A stretch of 64,000 nt of DNA from Paenibacillus lactis. Its GTDB lineage: Bacteria > Bacillota > Bacilli > Paenibacillales > Paenibacillaceae. Below, piece by piece: positions 18,598 to 27,050 of the stretch. Position numbers and translations under genes: made by a program. The number at the start of each line of letters is the position of its first letter. The stretch's first letter is position 1. Below the pieces are notes generated by a model. That model worked only from the letters and a program-made list of their open reading frames with translations, had not been told where the DNA came from and made no database searches. The DNA lies in contig NZ_JAGGKI010000002.1 in NCBI RefSeq assembly GCF_017873605.1, forward strand, positions 556,420 through 620,419. Reading direction: 5' to 3'.

Positions 18598-18642
18598 AGC
18601 TGCCCCTCAAGTTTTTGTACTTGGGGGGCAGCTTGTTACTTT
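18598..18642 (+). terminator. Terminator after the ANT(4')-like gene
   Basis: AGCTGCCCC...GGGGGGCAGCT with CAAG/CTTG extension and TTGTTACTTT after it. A second hairpin, CACCGTGCGCAT/ATGCGTACGGTG, lies just upstream at 18542-18573 without a T-run. Confidence 0.75.
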
Positions 18643-18804
18643 GGTAAGTTGTTCTTTTAAAGGAATACGATTATAAGCTATGATAGGAAGCAGCATACTC
18701 TCTTCCCAGAATCACCGCTCGTTCGATGTACGGCAGCTCAGCGCGACGTACACCACAATGACCATAGAGAGGTAATCAATCATATTGAACAAAGGATTGT
18801 CGTC

Positions 18805-19767
18805 ATGTTAGCAGCAATTACGGCACTAGTGCTTTTTATAATCGTGATGGTCGCAGTCAGCTTTTATTTTTATCACGTCGCCATCGCCCGCGCAGATAAG
18901 GAATTTCTAGCAGAGAATCCGGACCTGGCAGCCAATGCGGATGTCGAGAACCCTTTTGCGGACAGCAAAGACTGGTGGAGCGCGCAAAGCTTCGAGAATT
19001 GGAGTCTTATCGCGGACGATGGCCTGAAGCTTCATGCCTATTATTTGCCGGCAAAAAAGGCCACTAACCAAACGGTTCTCCTTGCGCACGGCTATGCCGG
19101 ACGCTCCGAGCAAATGAGCAGCTTCGCTCACATGTACTATGAGGATTTAGGCTTTAATGTCCTTCTGCCTGATGCCCGGGGCCATGGCTTGAGCGAAGGT
19201 GATTATATCGGCTTCGGATGGCCGGAGCGCAAGGATGTGGTGAAGTGGATTCATATGATCGTTGAACATACGGGAGAAGAAGCGCAGCTCGTCCTGCACG
19301 GCGTATCCATGGGCGCCGCAACCGTCATGATGGCCAGCGGCGAGGAGCTGCCTCCCCAGGTGAAGGCCATCGTAGCGGATTGCGGGTATACCTCGGTGGC
19401 GGATGAGCTGGCGTATCAGCTGAAGCGCATGTATAAGCTCCCCTCGTTCCCGATCCTTCCATCCACAAGTCTGCTCACTAAGCTGCGCGCAGGCTATTCG
19501 TTCAAAGAGGCTTCGGCTTTGGAGCAGGTGAAGAAATCCAAAACCCCCATTCTGTTCATCCACGGCGGCGGCGATTTGTTTGTCCCGACAGAAATGGTCT
19601 ACAGGCTGTACGAGAACGGGCCTGCGGAAAAACGACTGTTTGTCGTTCCCGGTGCCGGCCATGGCCTGGCTCGTCAGTTCGATCCCGAAGGCTATGACGG
19701 GGAAGTGACGGAGTTTATCGGGGCGTATGTCCGTGAGGAGAATAAAAGAGCGGCCATGGTACGCTAA
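18805..19767 (+). CDS. Membrane-anchored alpha/beta hydrolase (YqkD-like)
   Basis: 320 residues. The N-terminal hydrophobic segment (AAITALVLFIIVMVAVSFYF) anchors a hydrolase domain, probably exposed outside. The triad is visible: nucleophile Ser in LHGVSMGAATV, acid in FIHGGGDLFVP, His in PGAGHGLARQFD; the oxyanion motif is LLAHGYAGRS. AAAGGATTG precedes the ATG. The natural substrate is unknown. It is flanked by terminators, so monocistronic. Confidence 0.85.
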   Translation: MLAAITALVLFIIVMVAVSFYFYHVAIARADKEFLAENPDLAANADVENPFADSKDWWSAQSFENWSLIADDGLKLHAYYLPAKKATNQTVLLAHGYAGRSEQMSSFAHMYYEDLGFNVLLPDARGHGLSEGDYIGFGWPERKDVVKWIHMIVEHTGEEAQLVLHGVSMGAATVMMASGEELPPQVKAIVADCGYTSVADELAYQLKRMYKLPSFPILPSTSLLTKLRAGYSFKEASALEQVKKSKTPILFIHGGGDLFVPTEMVYRLYENGPAEKRLFVVPGAGHGLARQFDPEGYDGEVTEFIGAYVREENKRAAMVR

Positions 19768-19790
19768 AAATCCTAGTTTAACCAAGCAGC

Positions 19791-19822
19791 AAGAAGCCGC
19801 GCCCAAGGCGCGGTTTCTTCTC
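19791..19822. terminator. Bidirectional terminator between hydrolase and phnX
   Basis: AAGAAGCCGCGCC CAA GGCGCGGTTTCTTC: at least 12 bp of stem with T-rich ends on both strands, placed between convergent genes. Confidence 0.8.
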
Positions 19823-19830
19823 GTATCATG

Positions 19831-20652
19831 CTATTCATAATGATGACCCGGTCTTTTCCCCTCGCTCAGCAAACCGTCGATCCGCTCGATCAATGCCGGA
19901 AGATCGCGCATCGTATCGATCGTAAAATCCGCCCCGTGCCGAATAAACGTCTGCCGTGTGCTCATGATGGCTTCCGCCCGCTCCGATTCGGACAAGGATT
20001 CGAATTCCTCAGGGGACAGTCCCATTTCCGAGCTGCCCACAGCAACGCCTACCGACCACACCCCGGCATTTACACCTTCTTTAATATCAGACGCGGTATC
20101 CCCGACCTTCACGACCTTCCAGGCAGCCGACAGCTTCAGATGCTCCATGTTCCGGTAGATCATATACGGATAGGGGCGTCCACATGAATGCGTATCATCC
20201 GGCGTAAAGAACACATCGGGGCGATACCCCTTGCGCTCGGCATACGATACGACCACCTCCATCATCCCGGCCGTATAGCCGGTTGTAGAGCCAATCCTCA
20301 GCCCCCGGCCGCGAAGCTCTTTCACCGTCTCGATAACTCCAGGAATAGGGTCTGTGTATGTGGACAACGATGCCATGAGCGCAGGCTCGAATTCGCCGTA
20401 CAGCCGCTCCACATCTTCTTCATTGAAGGCCCTTCCGTACTTCTCCTCCCACAGTCCCGACACACGCGGCATAGACAGCATTGCGCGGATGTGATCGATT
20501 TTCAGCATGCCCATCGGCGCTCTGGCTTCCTCCATCGTTACATCGATGCCTGCATTCCGGAATATATCCACGAACACATTCACCGGTGCGAAGCAGCCGA
20601 AGTCCACAGCCGTCCCGGCCCAGTCGAGAATTACGCCTTCGATCTTGTTCAT
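19831..20652 (-). CDS. phnX: Phosphonoacetaldehyde hydrolase
   Basis: HAD enzyme splitting phosphonoacetaldehyde to acetaldehyde and phosphate, the second step of 2-aminoethylphosphonate (AEP) use. 273 residues from ATG 20652, which overlaps the phnW stop. The nucleophile Asp is in DWAGTAVDFG; the Schiff-base Lys is in MGMLKIDHIRAM in the cap domain; KVGDTASDIKEG is the C-terminal HAD acid motif. It looks complete, but the two genes before it are damaged, so it probably lacks substrate in this strain. Confidence 0.93.
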   Translation of the reverse strand: MNKIEGVILDWAGTAVDFGCFAPVNVFVDIFRNAGIDVTMEEARAPMGMLKIDHIRAMLSMPRVSGLWEEKYGRAFNEEDVERLYGEFEPALMASLSTYTDPIPGVIETVKELRGRGLRIGSTTGYTAGMMEVVVSYAERKGYRPDVFFTPDDTHSCGRPYPYMIYRNMEHLKLSAAWKVVKVGDTASDIKEGVNAGVWSVGVAVGSSEMGLSPEEFESLSESERAEAIMSTRQTFIRHGADFTIDTMRDLPALIERIDGLLSEGKRPGHHYE

Positions 20653-21584
20653 TGTGCCATCACTCCCATATATTCTTCGATAATTTCGCATAACCGCACG
20701 ATATCCTGCTCATAGATCTCTCCGATGTTCCCGATGCGGAACGTGTCCACCTCCGTCAGCTTGCCCGGGTAGATGACATAGCCCCTGTCCTTGATGTACG
20801 CGTAAAATTGCTCGAAGCTGAACCGGTCGCTTGGAAAAACAAATGTAGTAATAATGGGAGATTGAACAGGCTTGGCGATATAAGCGCGGATTCCGATTCT
20901 CGCCATTCGCTCTCGCAGCAGCCGGTTATTGTTCCGGTAGCGCTCGAATCTTGCAGATACTCCGCCTTCCTCCATGAGTTCATCCAGCGCCTTGGAAAAA
21001 GCGGCTACGACATGGGTGGGCGACGTATAACGCCATTTGCCGTCCTTGTCCATTCCCCTCCACTGATCATACAGATCCAGGGACAAGCTGCGCGCAATGC
21101 CTTGGCAAGCCGCCAGCCGCTCGATGTTCGCAATGACAAACCCGAAGCCCGGAACGCCCTGGATGCACTTGTTCGCACTGCTGATCAAATAGTCGATGCC
21201 AAGCCCTGCCACGTCGATCTCGATGCCGCCAAAGCTGCTCATCGCATCGATGATCAGGGTTTTTCCGTATTCCCGGGACAGCCCCGAGATCATGTCCAGC
21301 GGATTAAGAATCCCGGTTGTCGTCTCGCAATGCACCATCGCGATATGGGTGATGCGCTGATCCTCATTCAGGATAGTGCGAAGCTCCTCCTCCTTCGGGT
21401 GCACATCATAACCGGTTCTGTAAGCGGCGTACTGGAGTCCAATGTACTCGGCCATTTGGATAATTCGTTCACCGTATGCGCCGTTGGACACGATCAGCAC
21501 TTTATCCTTATCGGAAATGGCGGAGGTCATGACCGATTCGACCGCAAACGTGCCGCTGCCCTGCATCAGCACGGCCGTATATCG
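20649..21584 (-). pseudogene. phnW: 2-aminoethylphosphonate-pyruvate transaminase, N-terminus deleted
   Basis: Homology starts at YTAVLMQGSGTFAVES, which in intact PhnW (about 365 residues) lies roughly 55-65 residues into the protein. The missing part includes the PGP motif and the first substrate-binding segment. The rest is well kept: the PLP Lys in SSANKCIQGVPGFGF, IDAMSSFGG before it, and RIGNIGEIYE near the end. Upstream sequence in this frame back to 21644 belongs to phnT read out of frame, so the apparent 331-residue ORF is chimeric. Transamination of AEP is unlikely. Confidence 0.85.
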
Positions 21585-22104
21585 ATTTGATCCGCTGCTT
21601 GATCGACTCCTTAATGACGCCGTCCAAGGCGCTGAGCGGCTCATCCAGCAAAAGAATCTTCGGCTTCGTCACCAGCGTTCTTGCGAGTGCCACCCTCTGC
21701 TTCTGCCCGCCGGACAGCTCGCCGATCCGCTTCTTCAAATGCGGCTGGAGTTCGAGAAAATCAATATACTCATGAACCTCCTGCGGGCTGGCGGCCCCCT
21801 TCTTATTGCGCAAGCCATAGACGATGTTCTCGTAGGCATTCAGATTCGGAAACAACGCATAATCTTGAAAAACAATGTTGAATCCCCGCTTCTTCATCGG
21901 CACGCGGCTCAGGTCCTGATCGTGGAATAAAATCTTGCCCTGGTCGACTTTCGTCAGACCGAGGATCATATTCAGCAGCGTCGTCTTCCCGCTTCCGCTC
22001 GGACCGAGCAGGGAGACGATCTCTCCCGTGCCGATCTCCACGCTGATATCGTCCAAAACCGCTTTATTGTCGAAATGTTTGCTTACATGTTGGAGTTTCA
22101 GCAA
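21582..22104 (-). pseudogene. phnT: AEP ABC transporter ATPase, C-terminus deleted
   Basis: Starts at TTG 22104 (GGGAGGTGACC upstream), giving LLKLQHVSKHFDNKAVLDDI. Walker A is GPSGSGKTTL, Q-loop VFQDYALFPNL, signature LSGGQKQRVALA, Walker B KILLLDEPLSALD. Homology stops at KQRIKSI, just before the switch-His segment, and then runs into phnW sequence in another frame. The His switch, the regulatory tail, and any permease genes that normally follow are gone. A few out-of-frame codons continue to 21508. The protein could not hydrolyse ATP normally. Confidence 0.85.
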
Positions 22105-22356
22105 ACCGGTCACCTCCCTTAAACACACCCCCAGTATAGAAATCCTATGTAAACAGGAATCATGCCAACTGTTAAATCCACGTAAATTATGCATAAATTA
22201 TTACTAAATCTATACCATGTTATGGTCATATTGATCCTTAATGGATGCCTAACTTATGAATAATATGGGATGCTCTATTGAATAAGCAGGAGAAAATCGG
22301 TAAACTGGACATGAAAAAACGAGGCTTCGGCTAATGCTGATGGGATGGGTGAGGGC

Positions 22357-23121
22357 ATGTTTCCGCTGGAGAGGCAACAGAAAATCATTGAACTGCTGAC
22401 AATTCGAAAAGTCATGAAGATCACGGAGTTGACCGATGAGCTGAAGATTTCTGTAGATACGCTGCGCCGGGACCTGAATATTCTGACCGACCAAGGGCGG
22501 ATCGAGAAAATATACGGCGGCGTGAAGCTTGCGGAGTCCCGGTTCGGCGAATCCTCCATGGATGAGCGCATGGTTAGCCATCTGGAAGAGAAGGACCGGA
22601 TCGCCCGCAAATGCAGCGAATTTGTCGCAGAAGGCGACTGCATCTATATCGACAGCGGCTCGACGACCTACCAGATCGCCAAGTACGTGAAACACCGGAA
22701 GAAGCTGACGGTCGTAACGAATTCGCTTCCGGTTGCGATGGAGCTGATGGACAGCGACGTGGAGCTGATTATGATTGGAGGAAAAATACGGCGGGAGGAG
22801 CAGTCGGTCGTTGCGTATGAGTATATCTTTAATTTTCACGAGCTGAATGTGCAGAAAGCCTTCATATGCTGCAGCGGCATTACGATCGAGCGGGGCATCT
22901 CCGATTACAATCTGGAGGAAGCCATTACCCGCAAAAAGATGATCGAGCTGTCCAAGGAGGTCTACGTGATGGCCGACAGCACCAAATTCGGCAAGGACGT
23001 GACCGTGTCGATTGCTTCGCTCGACAAAATCGATTGTATCGTGACCGATTCCAACGTGAATCGAAGCTTTATTCCGAAGTTCAAGAAGACGGGCACCGAG
23101 CTTGTTATCGCTGAGATGTAA
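22357..23121 (+). CDS. DeoR-family transcriptional regulator
   Basis: 254 residues from ATG 22357; an ATG four codons earlier is equally possible because neither has a good ribosome binding site. The N-terminal DeoR helix-turn-helix (ERQQKIIELLTIRKVMKITELTDELKIS...LRRDLNIL) is followed by the DeoR sensor fold with IDSGSTTYQIAKYV and MIGGKIRREEQ, which binds a sugar phosphate or similar effector. It faces away from the phn remnants across a 250-bp gap and may have controlled them; this is inference from position. Confidence 0.85.
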   Translation: MFPLERQQKIIELLTIRKVMKITELTDELKISVDTLRRDLNILTDQGRIEKIYGGVKLAESRFGESSMDERMVSHLEEKDRIARKCSEFVAEGDCIYIDSGSTTYQIAKYVKHRKKLTVVTNSLPVAMELMDSDVELIMIGGKIRREEQSVVAYEYIFNFHELNVQKAFICCSGITIERGISDYNLEEAITRKKMIELSKEVYVMADSTKFGKDVTVSIASLDKIDCIVTDSNVNRSFIPKFKKTGTELVIAEM

Positions 23122-23128
23122 TCATAGC

Positions 23129-23188
23129 AAAAGGACATTTCTACTTCGGGATCTTGAGGGATCCATCCGGAGGAAATGTCCTTTTTTA
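23129..23188 (+). terminator. Terminator after the DeoR gene
   Basis: AAAAGGACATTTC pairs with GAAATGTCCTTTTTT, with an inner GGATC/GATCC element. Confidence 0.85.
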
Positions 23189-23359
23189 GTACGGCAGGGG
23201 CATGGAGCAGAATCGTCGGTGCTGGAGCAAAATAAGTGATTGATCGATCAATGGTACTGTAGTTGTACTACCAAATGGAAGTCAATATAATGGTAAGAAG
23301 ATCAGGATGTTTTTTCTAAGTGAATACAACACTATGCAGATAGGGGAGGAAATCGGGTT

Positions 23360-24421
23360 ATGAACGTTGGATCAGCTCGGGCGGCCGCGGCCGATTGGGT
23401 GCTGCAGCATGCCGGCGGCGAGCCCGGATTTATGGGTGCCTACTTCAGCGGCTCCACCGTAGGAAAGCCGGACGATGCCGAGATCGCGCCATCCTCCGAT
23501 ATCGACGTTGTGGTCGTTACCGATCGCGCAGAGCCTCCGATGAAGCCTGGAAAGTTTCGTTACCAGGACGCCTTGATTGAGGTCACTTATTTGTCGTGGC
23601 AAGACCTTGCTTCGCCCGAGCAGGTGCTATCCTCTCATCATTTGGCCGGCAGCTTTCGCGTGGACACACTGATTGCCGATCCATCCGGACAGCTTCGCAA
23701 GCTGCAGGCTGCCGTTGCCCGTCAATTCGCTGACCGGGCCTGGGTCATGCGCCGCTGCGAAGGCGTCCGGGAGCGCATCATAACAGGTCTTCGCTCCATC
23801 CAGAAGGACGCACCTTGGCACCAGCAGGTAACTTCCTGGCTGTTTCCCACCGGGATTACGACGCATTTGCTGCTGGTTGCCGACCTTCGTAATCCAACTG
23901 TTCGGCTCAGGTATTTGGCGGCCCGCGATGTGCTGAGAGCATATGGTTACGATGAGGTGTACAGCGAGCTGCTGGAGCTGCTGGGCTGTCAGCTGATGAC
24001 ACAGAATCAAGCTTTAGGTCATCTTGAAGGTCTTGCCCGCACCTTTGATGCAGCCAGCGCTGTTGCCAAGACGCCCTTCTTCTTCAGCAGCGATATTACG
24101 CCGGAGGCCAGGCCGATTGCCATCGACGGCAGCCGGGAGCTGATCGCCCAGGGGAACCACCGGGAGGCCGTCTTCTGGATGGTCGCCACGTACGCCCGCT
24201 GCCATGCTATCCTGGCTGCCGATGCATCACCCGAGCTGCAGCAGGAGTACCAGCCGGCCTTTGATTCGCTCCTTGCCGACCTCGGCATCACCGGCAGGGA
24301 TGACCTGTTGAGCCGAGCGGATTTAGCCTTGCAATACTTGCCGAAGCTGTGGAAGGTTACGGAGGATATTCTTGCTGCTAACCCGGATGTGAAAGATGGA
24401 GACAGCCCTGCTCCGGCTTAA
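23360..24421 (+). CDS. Nucleotidyltransferase-fold protein, function unknown
   Basis: 353 residues, GGGGAGGAAA before the ATG. FSGSTVG followed by SSDIDVVVV gives the GS...DxD core of the pol-beta/aminoglycoside nucleotidyltransferase fold; a later Asp/Glu in ALIEVTYLS completes the metal site. The remaining ~250 residues are helical and unlike the ANT(4') homologue at 17738. Substrate unknown; a small molecule is likely. It is followed after 26 bp by a small membrane protein. Confidence 0.75.
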   Translation: MNVGSARAAAADWVLQHAGGEPGFMGAYFSGSTVGKPDDAEIAPSSDIDVVVVTDRAEPPMKPGKFRYQDALIEVTYLSWQDLASPEQVLSSHHLAGSFRVDTLIADPSGQLRKLQAAVARQFADRAWVMRRCEGVRERIITGLRSIQKDAPWHQQVTSWLFPTGITTHLLLVADLRNPTVRLRYLAARDVLRAYGYDEVYSELLELLGCQLMTQNQALGHLEGLARTFDAASAVAKTPFFFSSDITPEARPIAIDGSRELIAQGNHREAVFWMVATYARCHAILAADASPELQQEYQPAFDSLLADLGITGRDDLLSRADLALQYLPKLWKVTEDILAANPDVKDGDSPAPA

Positions 24422-24447
24422 CGTCATATCTAACAAGGGGGAGAAAG

Positions 24448-24705
24448 TTGTTTACTTTAATCGGCGCCGCGATTCCGTCGCTGCTCGTGTCGTTGGTGGC
24501 CGTATATGCGCTGACGGTCGTCTTCAGACGAAAACCGCTGCATCTGTTATTGCTCGGCATCCAGAGCACATTGTTCGGGATCGGACTATTCCTGCTGTAC
24601 CATATCACGCAGATGGGGGCCGACAGCATTGTGCTGCTCGGAGCGTTTCTCATGATCTTCGGCTTCGTTCTTAGCATCGCGGCCGTTTTTCGACGGGAAT
24701 CATAA
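24448..24705 (+). CDS. Small membrane protein
   Basis: 85 residues from TTG with GGGGGAGAAAG upstream. Three hydrophobic segments (LIGAAIPSLLVSLVAVYALTVV, LHLLLLGIQSTLFGIGLFLL, IVLLGAFLMIFGFVLSIAAVF) and charged ends RRKP and RRES. No family recognised. It follows the nucleotidyltransferase closely and ends at a terminator, so the two probably share a transcript. Confidence 0.75.
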   Translation: MFTLIGAAIPSLLVSLVAVYALTVVFRRKPLHLLLLGIQSTLFGIGLFLLYHITQMGADSIVLLGAFLMIFGFVLSIAAVFRRES

Positions 24706-24709
24706 AATT

Positions 24710-24748
24710 AAGGAGAATCGCAGCCGAAACGGCAGCGTTTCTCCTTTT
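24710..24748 (+). terminator. Terminator after the small membrane protein
   Basis: GGAGAA-CGC-CCG / CGG-GCG-TTCTCC stem with two small bulges, then CTTTTTG. Confidence 0.75.
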
Positions 24749-24762
24749 TGCCATGCCCTTCC

Positions 24763-25677
24763 TCACGGGATCGGCAGATAGAATCGATGCTCTTCCCCGG
24801 CTTGGGCGAATCCGACCGATTGATAGAGCGACAAGGCCGAGGCATTCGCCGCTTTCACTACCAGCTCCGCCGTTTCCGAGCCGTGTTCCCGCAAATAATC
24901 CATCGCCCGGCTTAACAAGTATTTTGCAAGCCCTTGCCGGCGCCAAGGCTCGCGGACGAACACGTCCTCAATGACGCCCTCGCCTTCCTCCTCCCGCCAT
25001 GCCATGACACTGGCTGCAATCTGCTCTCCCTCAGCGACGATGATCGCCGTCCAATTCGGTTTCGCCTTGTACTCCCGAAGCCGGTTCAAACCAAGCGGTG
25101 CATCCGGCCATACCTCGGCCTCCAGCTTCAGATACCTCGCTTCCTCCCGCTCGGTCTGCATGTCCCATAACTGACAGCTAAAGTTCTCATCAATCGCAAA
25201 TGAAGGGATCGGCTCGTTCAAGGAGCGGACCATGGAGTACAGGTTCTCCAGCGGCCTAAATCCTTTTTCCTCTGTGAAAAAAGCCGTATTCCTCTCCTCA
25301 TGGGCAAAATTACCGACACACAAATAAGTGCCGTGATGACTGGGCAGCGTCTCGTTCAGCTCGAGCGCCCGGGCGTAGAGACGTTGGTACAATTCCTCCA
25401 GCAGCTCAGCATCCCTCTCCCGTTCGGGGATGGTTTTCAAATTTACGTAAATATGGTGCTTGCAGTTTTCCGGGCAATCCTCCGGAAGCACATTGATGAC
25501 AGCCACCTGGCCTTTGGCAACCATCTTCCCCTCTTCAAATGCGCAGAAGACGTTCGTCCAGTTGTCTTCATCGCCCACCCACCAGAACAGTCCGTCCCCT
25601 TGGCGCACGGCCTCGTATAACGCTCCGAGCAAAGGCATGTCGTCCTGCCGGAAGTTTCGTGTGATTCGTATATTCAA
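24763..25677 (-). CDS. GNAT-family acetyltransferase, two-domain
   Basis: 304 residues from TTG 25677, chosen for GGGGGG at 9 bp; an ATG nine codons upstream lacks a site. The C-terminal domain carries the acetyl-CoA loop REPWRRQGLAKYLLSRAMD and ends ALSLYQSVGFAQAGEEHRF, classic GNAT motifs A and B. The N-terminal half (residues 1-150) looks like a second, degenerate GNAT domain, as in mycothiol-synthase-like proteins. Substrate unknown. Confidence 0.8.
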   Translation of the reverse strand: MNIRITRNFRQDDMPLLGALYEAVRQGDGLFWWVGDEDNWTNVFCAFEEGKMVAKGQVAVINVLPEDCPENCKHHIYVNLKTIPERERDAELLEELYQRLYARALELNETLPSHHGTYLCVGNFAHEERNTAFFTEEKGFRPLENLYSMVRSLNEPIPSFAIDENFSCQLWDMQTEREEARYLKLEAEVWPDAPLGLNRLREYKAKPNWTAIIVAEGEQIAASVMAWREEEGEGVIEDVFVREPWRRQGLAKYLLSRAMDYLREHGSETAELVVKAANASALSLYQSVGFAQAGEEHRFYLPIP

Positions 25678-25894
25678 GCTTCGCTTCCCCCCTTTTGCCT
25701 TCATTCTACGATGGTCCTGCGGCCTGAACCTATATAAAAAATGGCTAAAGTCAAACAAGGCTTTCCAAATGCTGGACTCCTTCGTTTTAAGCCTATGGTC
25801 TCGTTGCAATCAGCTAAAAAACCTATACCCACCATTTCCGGGTTTCCGGTATACTGGCATCAAAGAACCATGATGTAATCGAGGTGAGCTTGAA

Positions 25895-25963
25895 ATGCTG
25901 GAGCGTTCGATGGAGAATGTGATGGAATATTTCGCGAAAGGAGTTGATGCTTATCGAATATAA
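25895..25963 (+). CDS. Possible 22-residue leader peptide or gene remnant
   Basis: ATG with GAGGTGAGC at proper spacing opens a 22-codon frame (MLERSMENVMEYFAKGVDAY, then RI) ending 14 bp before the hydrolase start. It may be a real small ORF, a translational-coupling leader, or the remains of a larger gene. Only the ribosome binding site supports it. Confidence 0.3.
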   Translation: MLERSMENVMEYFAKGVDAYRI

Positions 25964-25977
25964 ACGAAAAGAGGACG

Positions 25978-26829
25978 ATGAACATGAACAGAAACGGCAC
26001 GATCATGAGCGGTGAATTTGCATTGAACTATACGGTCCGCGGGCAAGGTCAACCCATTCTTGCCGTAGGAAGCAGTGTGTATTACCCGCGCTTGTTTTCG
26101 GAGCATTTTTATACAGCATTCCAATTGATTGCCCTTGACCACAGGGGGTTTGTGAAGCCGCCGCGGCCTCTTCAGCCGGAAGATTATACGCTGGATCGCA
26201 TCGTGGAGGATATCGAGGCCGCGAGACAAGCACTTGGCTTGAAGGATCTTGTGCTCATGGGCCATTCCGGGCATGCGTTCATGGCAGCGGCCTACGCCCG
26301 CCGTTATCCTGAAGCTGTCCGCAAGCTTGTTCTGCTGAACACCGCGCCGACCAACAGTCCGCAGCGGCAGCAGCAGAGCCTGGCCTTCTTCCAGGATACC
26401 GCCAGTCCGGAGCGCAAGCGCCAATTCGAACAGGACATTGCCCTTCTTGAGGAAGATCTTGCAAAGGAGCCTGAGAGACGGTTTGTGCATATGTGTATCC
26501 GCATGGGCGCGCATAGCTTTCATGATTATACCTTTGACGCCTCGCCAATGTGGGACGGAGTCTACACCAATATGCCCGTCATCGATGATTTATGGGGCAG
26601 ATCCTTCGCTGAGCACAATCTGATTCCGCTGCTGGCGGAGCTGCGTCCCCCCGTGTTCCTCGGGCTCGGACGGTATGACTACCTTGTCGGTCCGGTATCG
26701 CTGTGGGATCCCGTAGATGAACGGTATGGACATGTGCACAAGGTTGTATTTGAAGCCAGCGGCCATAATCCGATGCTGGAGGAGCCTGAAGCATTCGTCT
26801 CGGCGCTTTCCGATTGGATCCGCGAGTGA
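25978..26829 (+). CDS. Alpha/beta hydrolase
   Basis: 283 residues. Nucleophile Ser in LVLMGHSGHAFMAAAYA, acid in LGLGRYDYLVGP, His in FEASGHNPMLEEPEAF; HRGF follows the oxyanion segment. No signal peptide, so cytoplasmic. The pattern resembles proline iminopeptidase/haloperoxidase-like hydrolases. A second Met at codon 3 is an alternative start. Substrate unknown. Confidence 0.85.
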   Translation: MNMNRNGTIMSGEFALNYTVRGQGQPILAVGSSVYYPRLFSEHFYTAFQLIALDHRGFVKPPRPLQPEDYTLDRIVEDIEAARQALGLKDLVLMGHSGHAFMAAAYARRYPEAVRKLVLLNTAPTNSPQRQQQSLAFFQDTASPERKRQFEQDIALLEEDLAKEPERRFVHMCIRMGAHSFHDYTFDASPMWDGVYTNMPVIDDLWGRSFAEHNLIPLLAELRPPVFLGLGRYDYLVGPVSLWDPVDERYGHVHKVVFEASGHNPMLEEPEAFVSALSDWIRE

Positions 26830-26896
26830 ACGGATGTATTGAATGAAGAAGGCCTGTGCTGTCCGAAGCCTCCTTCGCTGGGGTAAATTTTAAAAC

Positions 26897-26939
26897 AGCA
26901 GGGCACCCCGCGGTCAAATGATCGATAGGGTGCCCTGCT
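26897..26939. terminator. Terminator between hydrolase and MFS gene
   Basis: AGCAGGGCACCC / GGGTGCCCTGCT, a perfect 12-bp stem with A/T-rich flanks on both sides between convergent genes. Confidence 0.8.
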
Positions 26940-27050
26940 ATATTTTAATCAAAGGTTCAGCTGATGCATGGGTTTCTTCAATAGCGAGCCTAAGCTCCGA
27001 GTTCAGTACACTAGAGGGCTCAGCACGCTTTTTCAACGCTCGGGCGTTGT

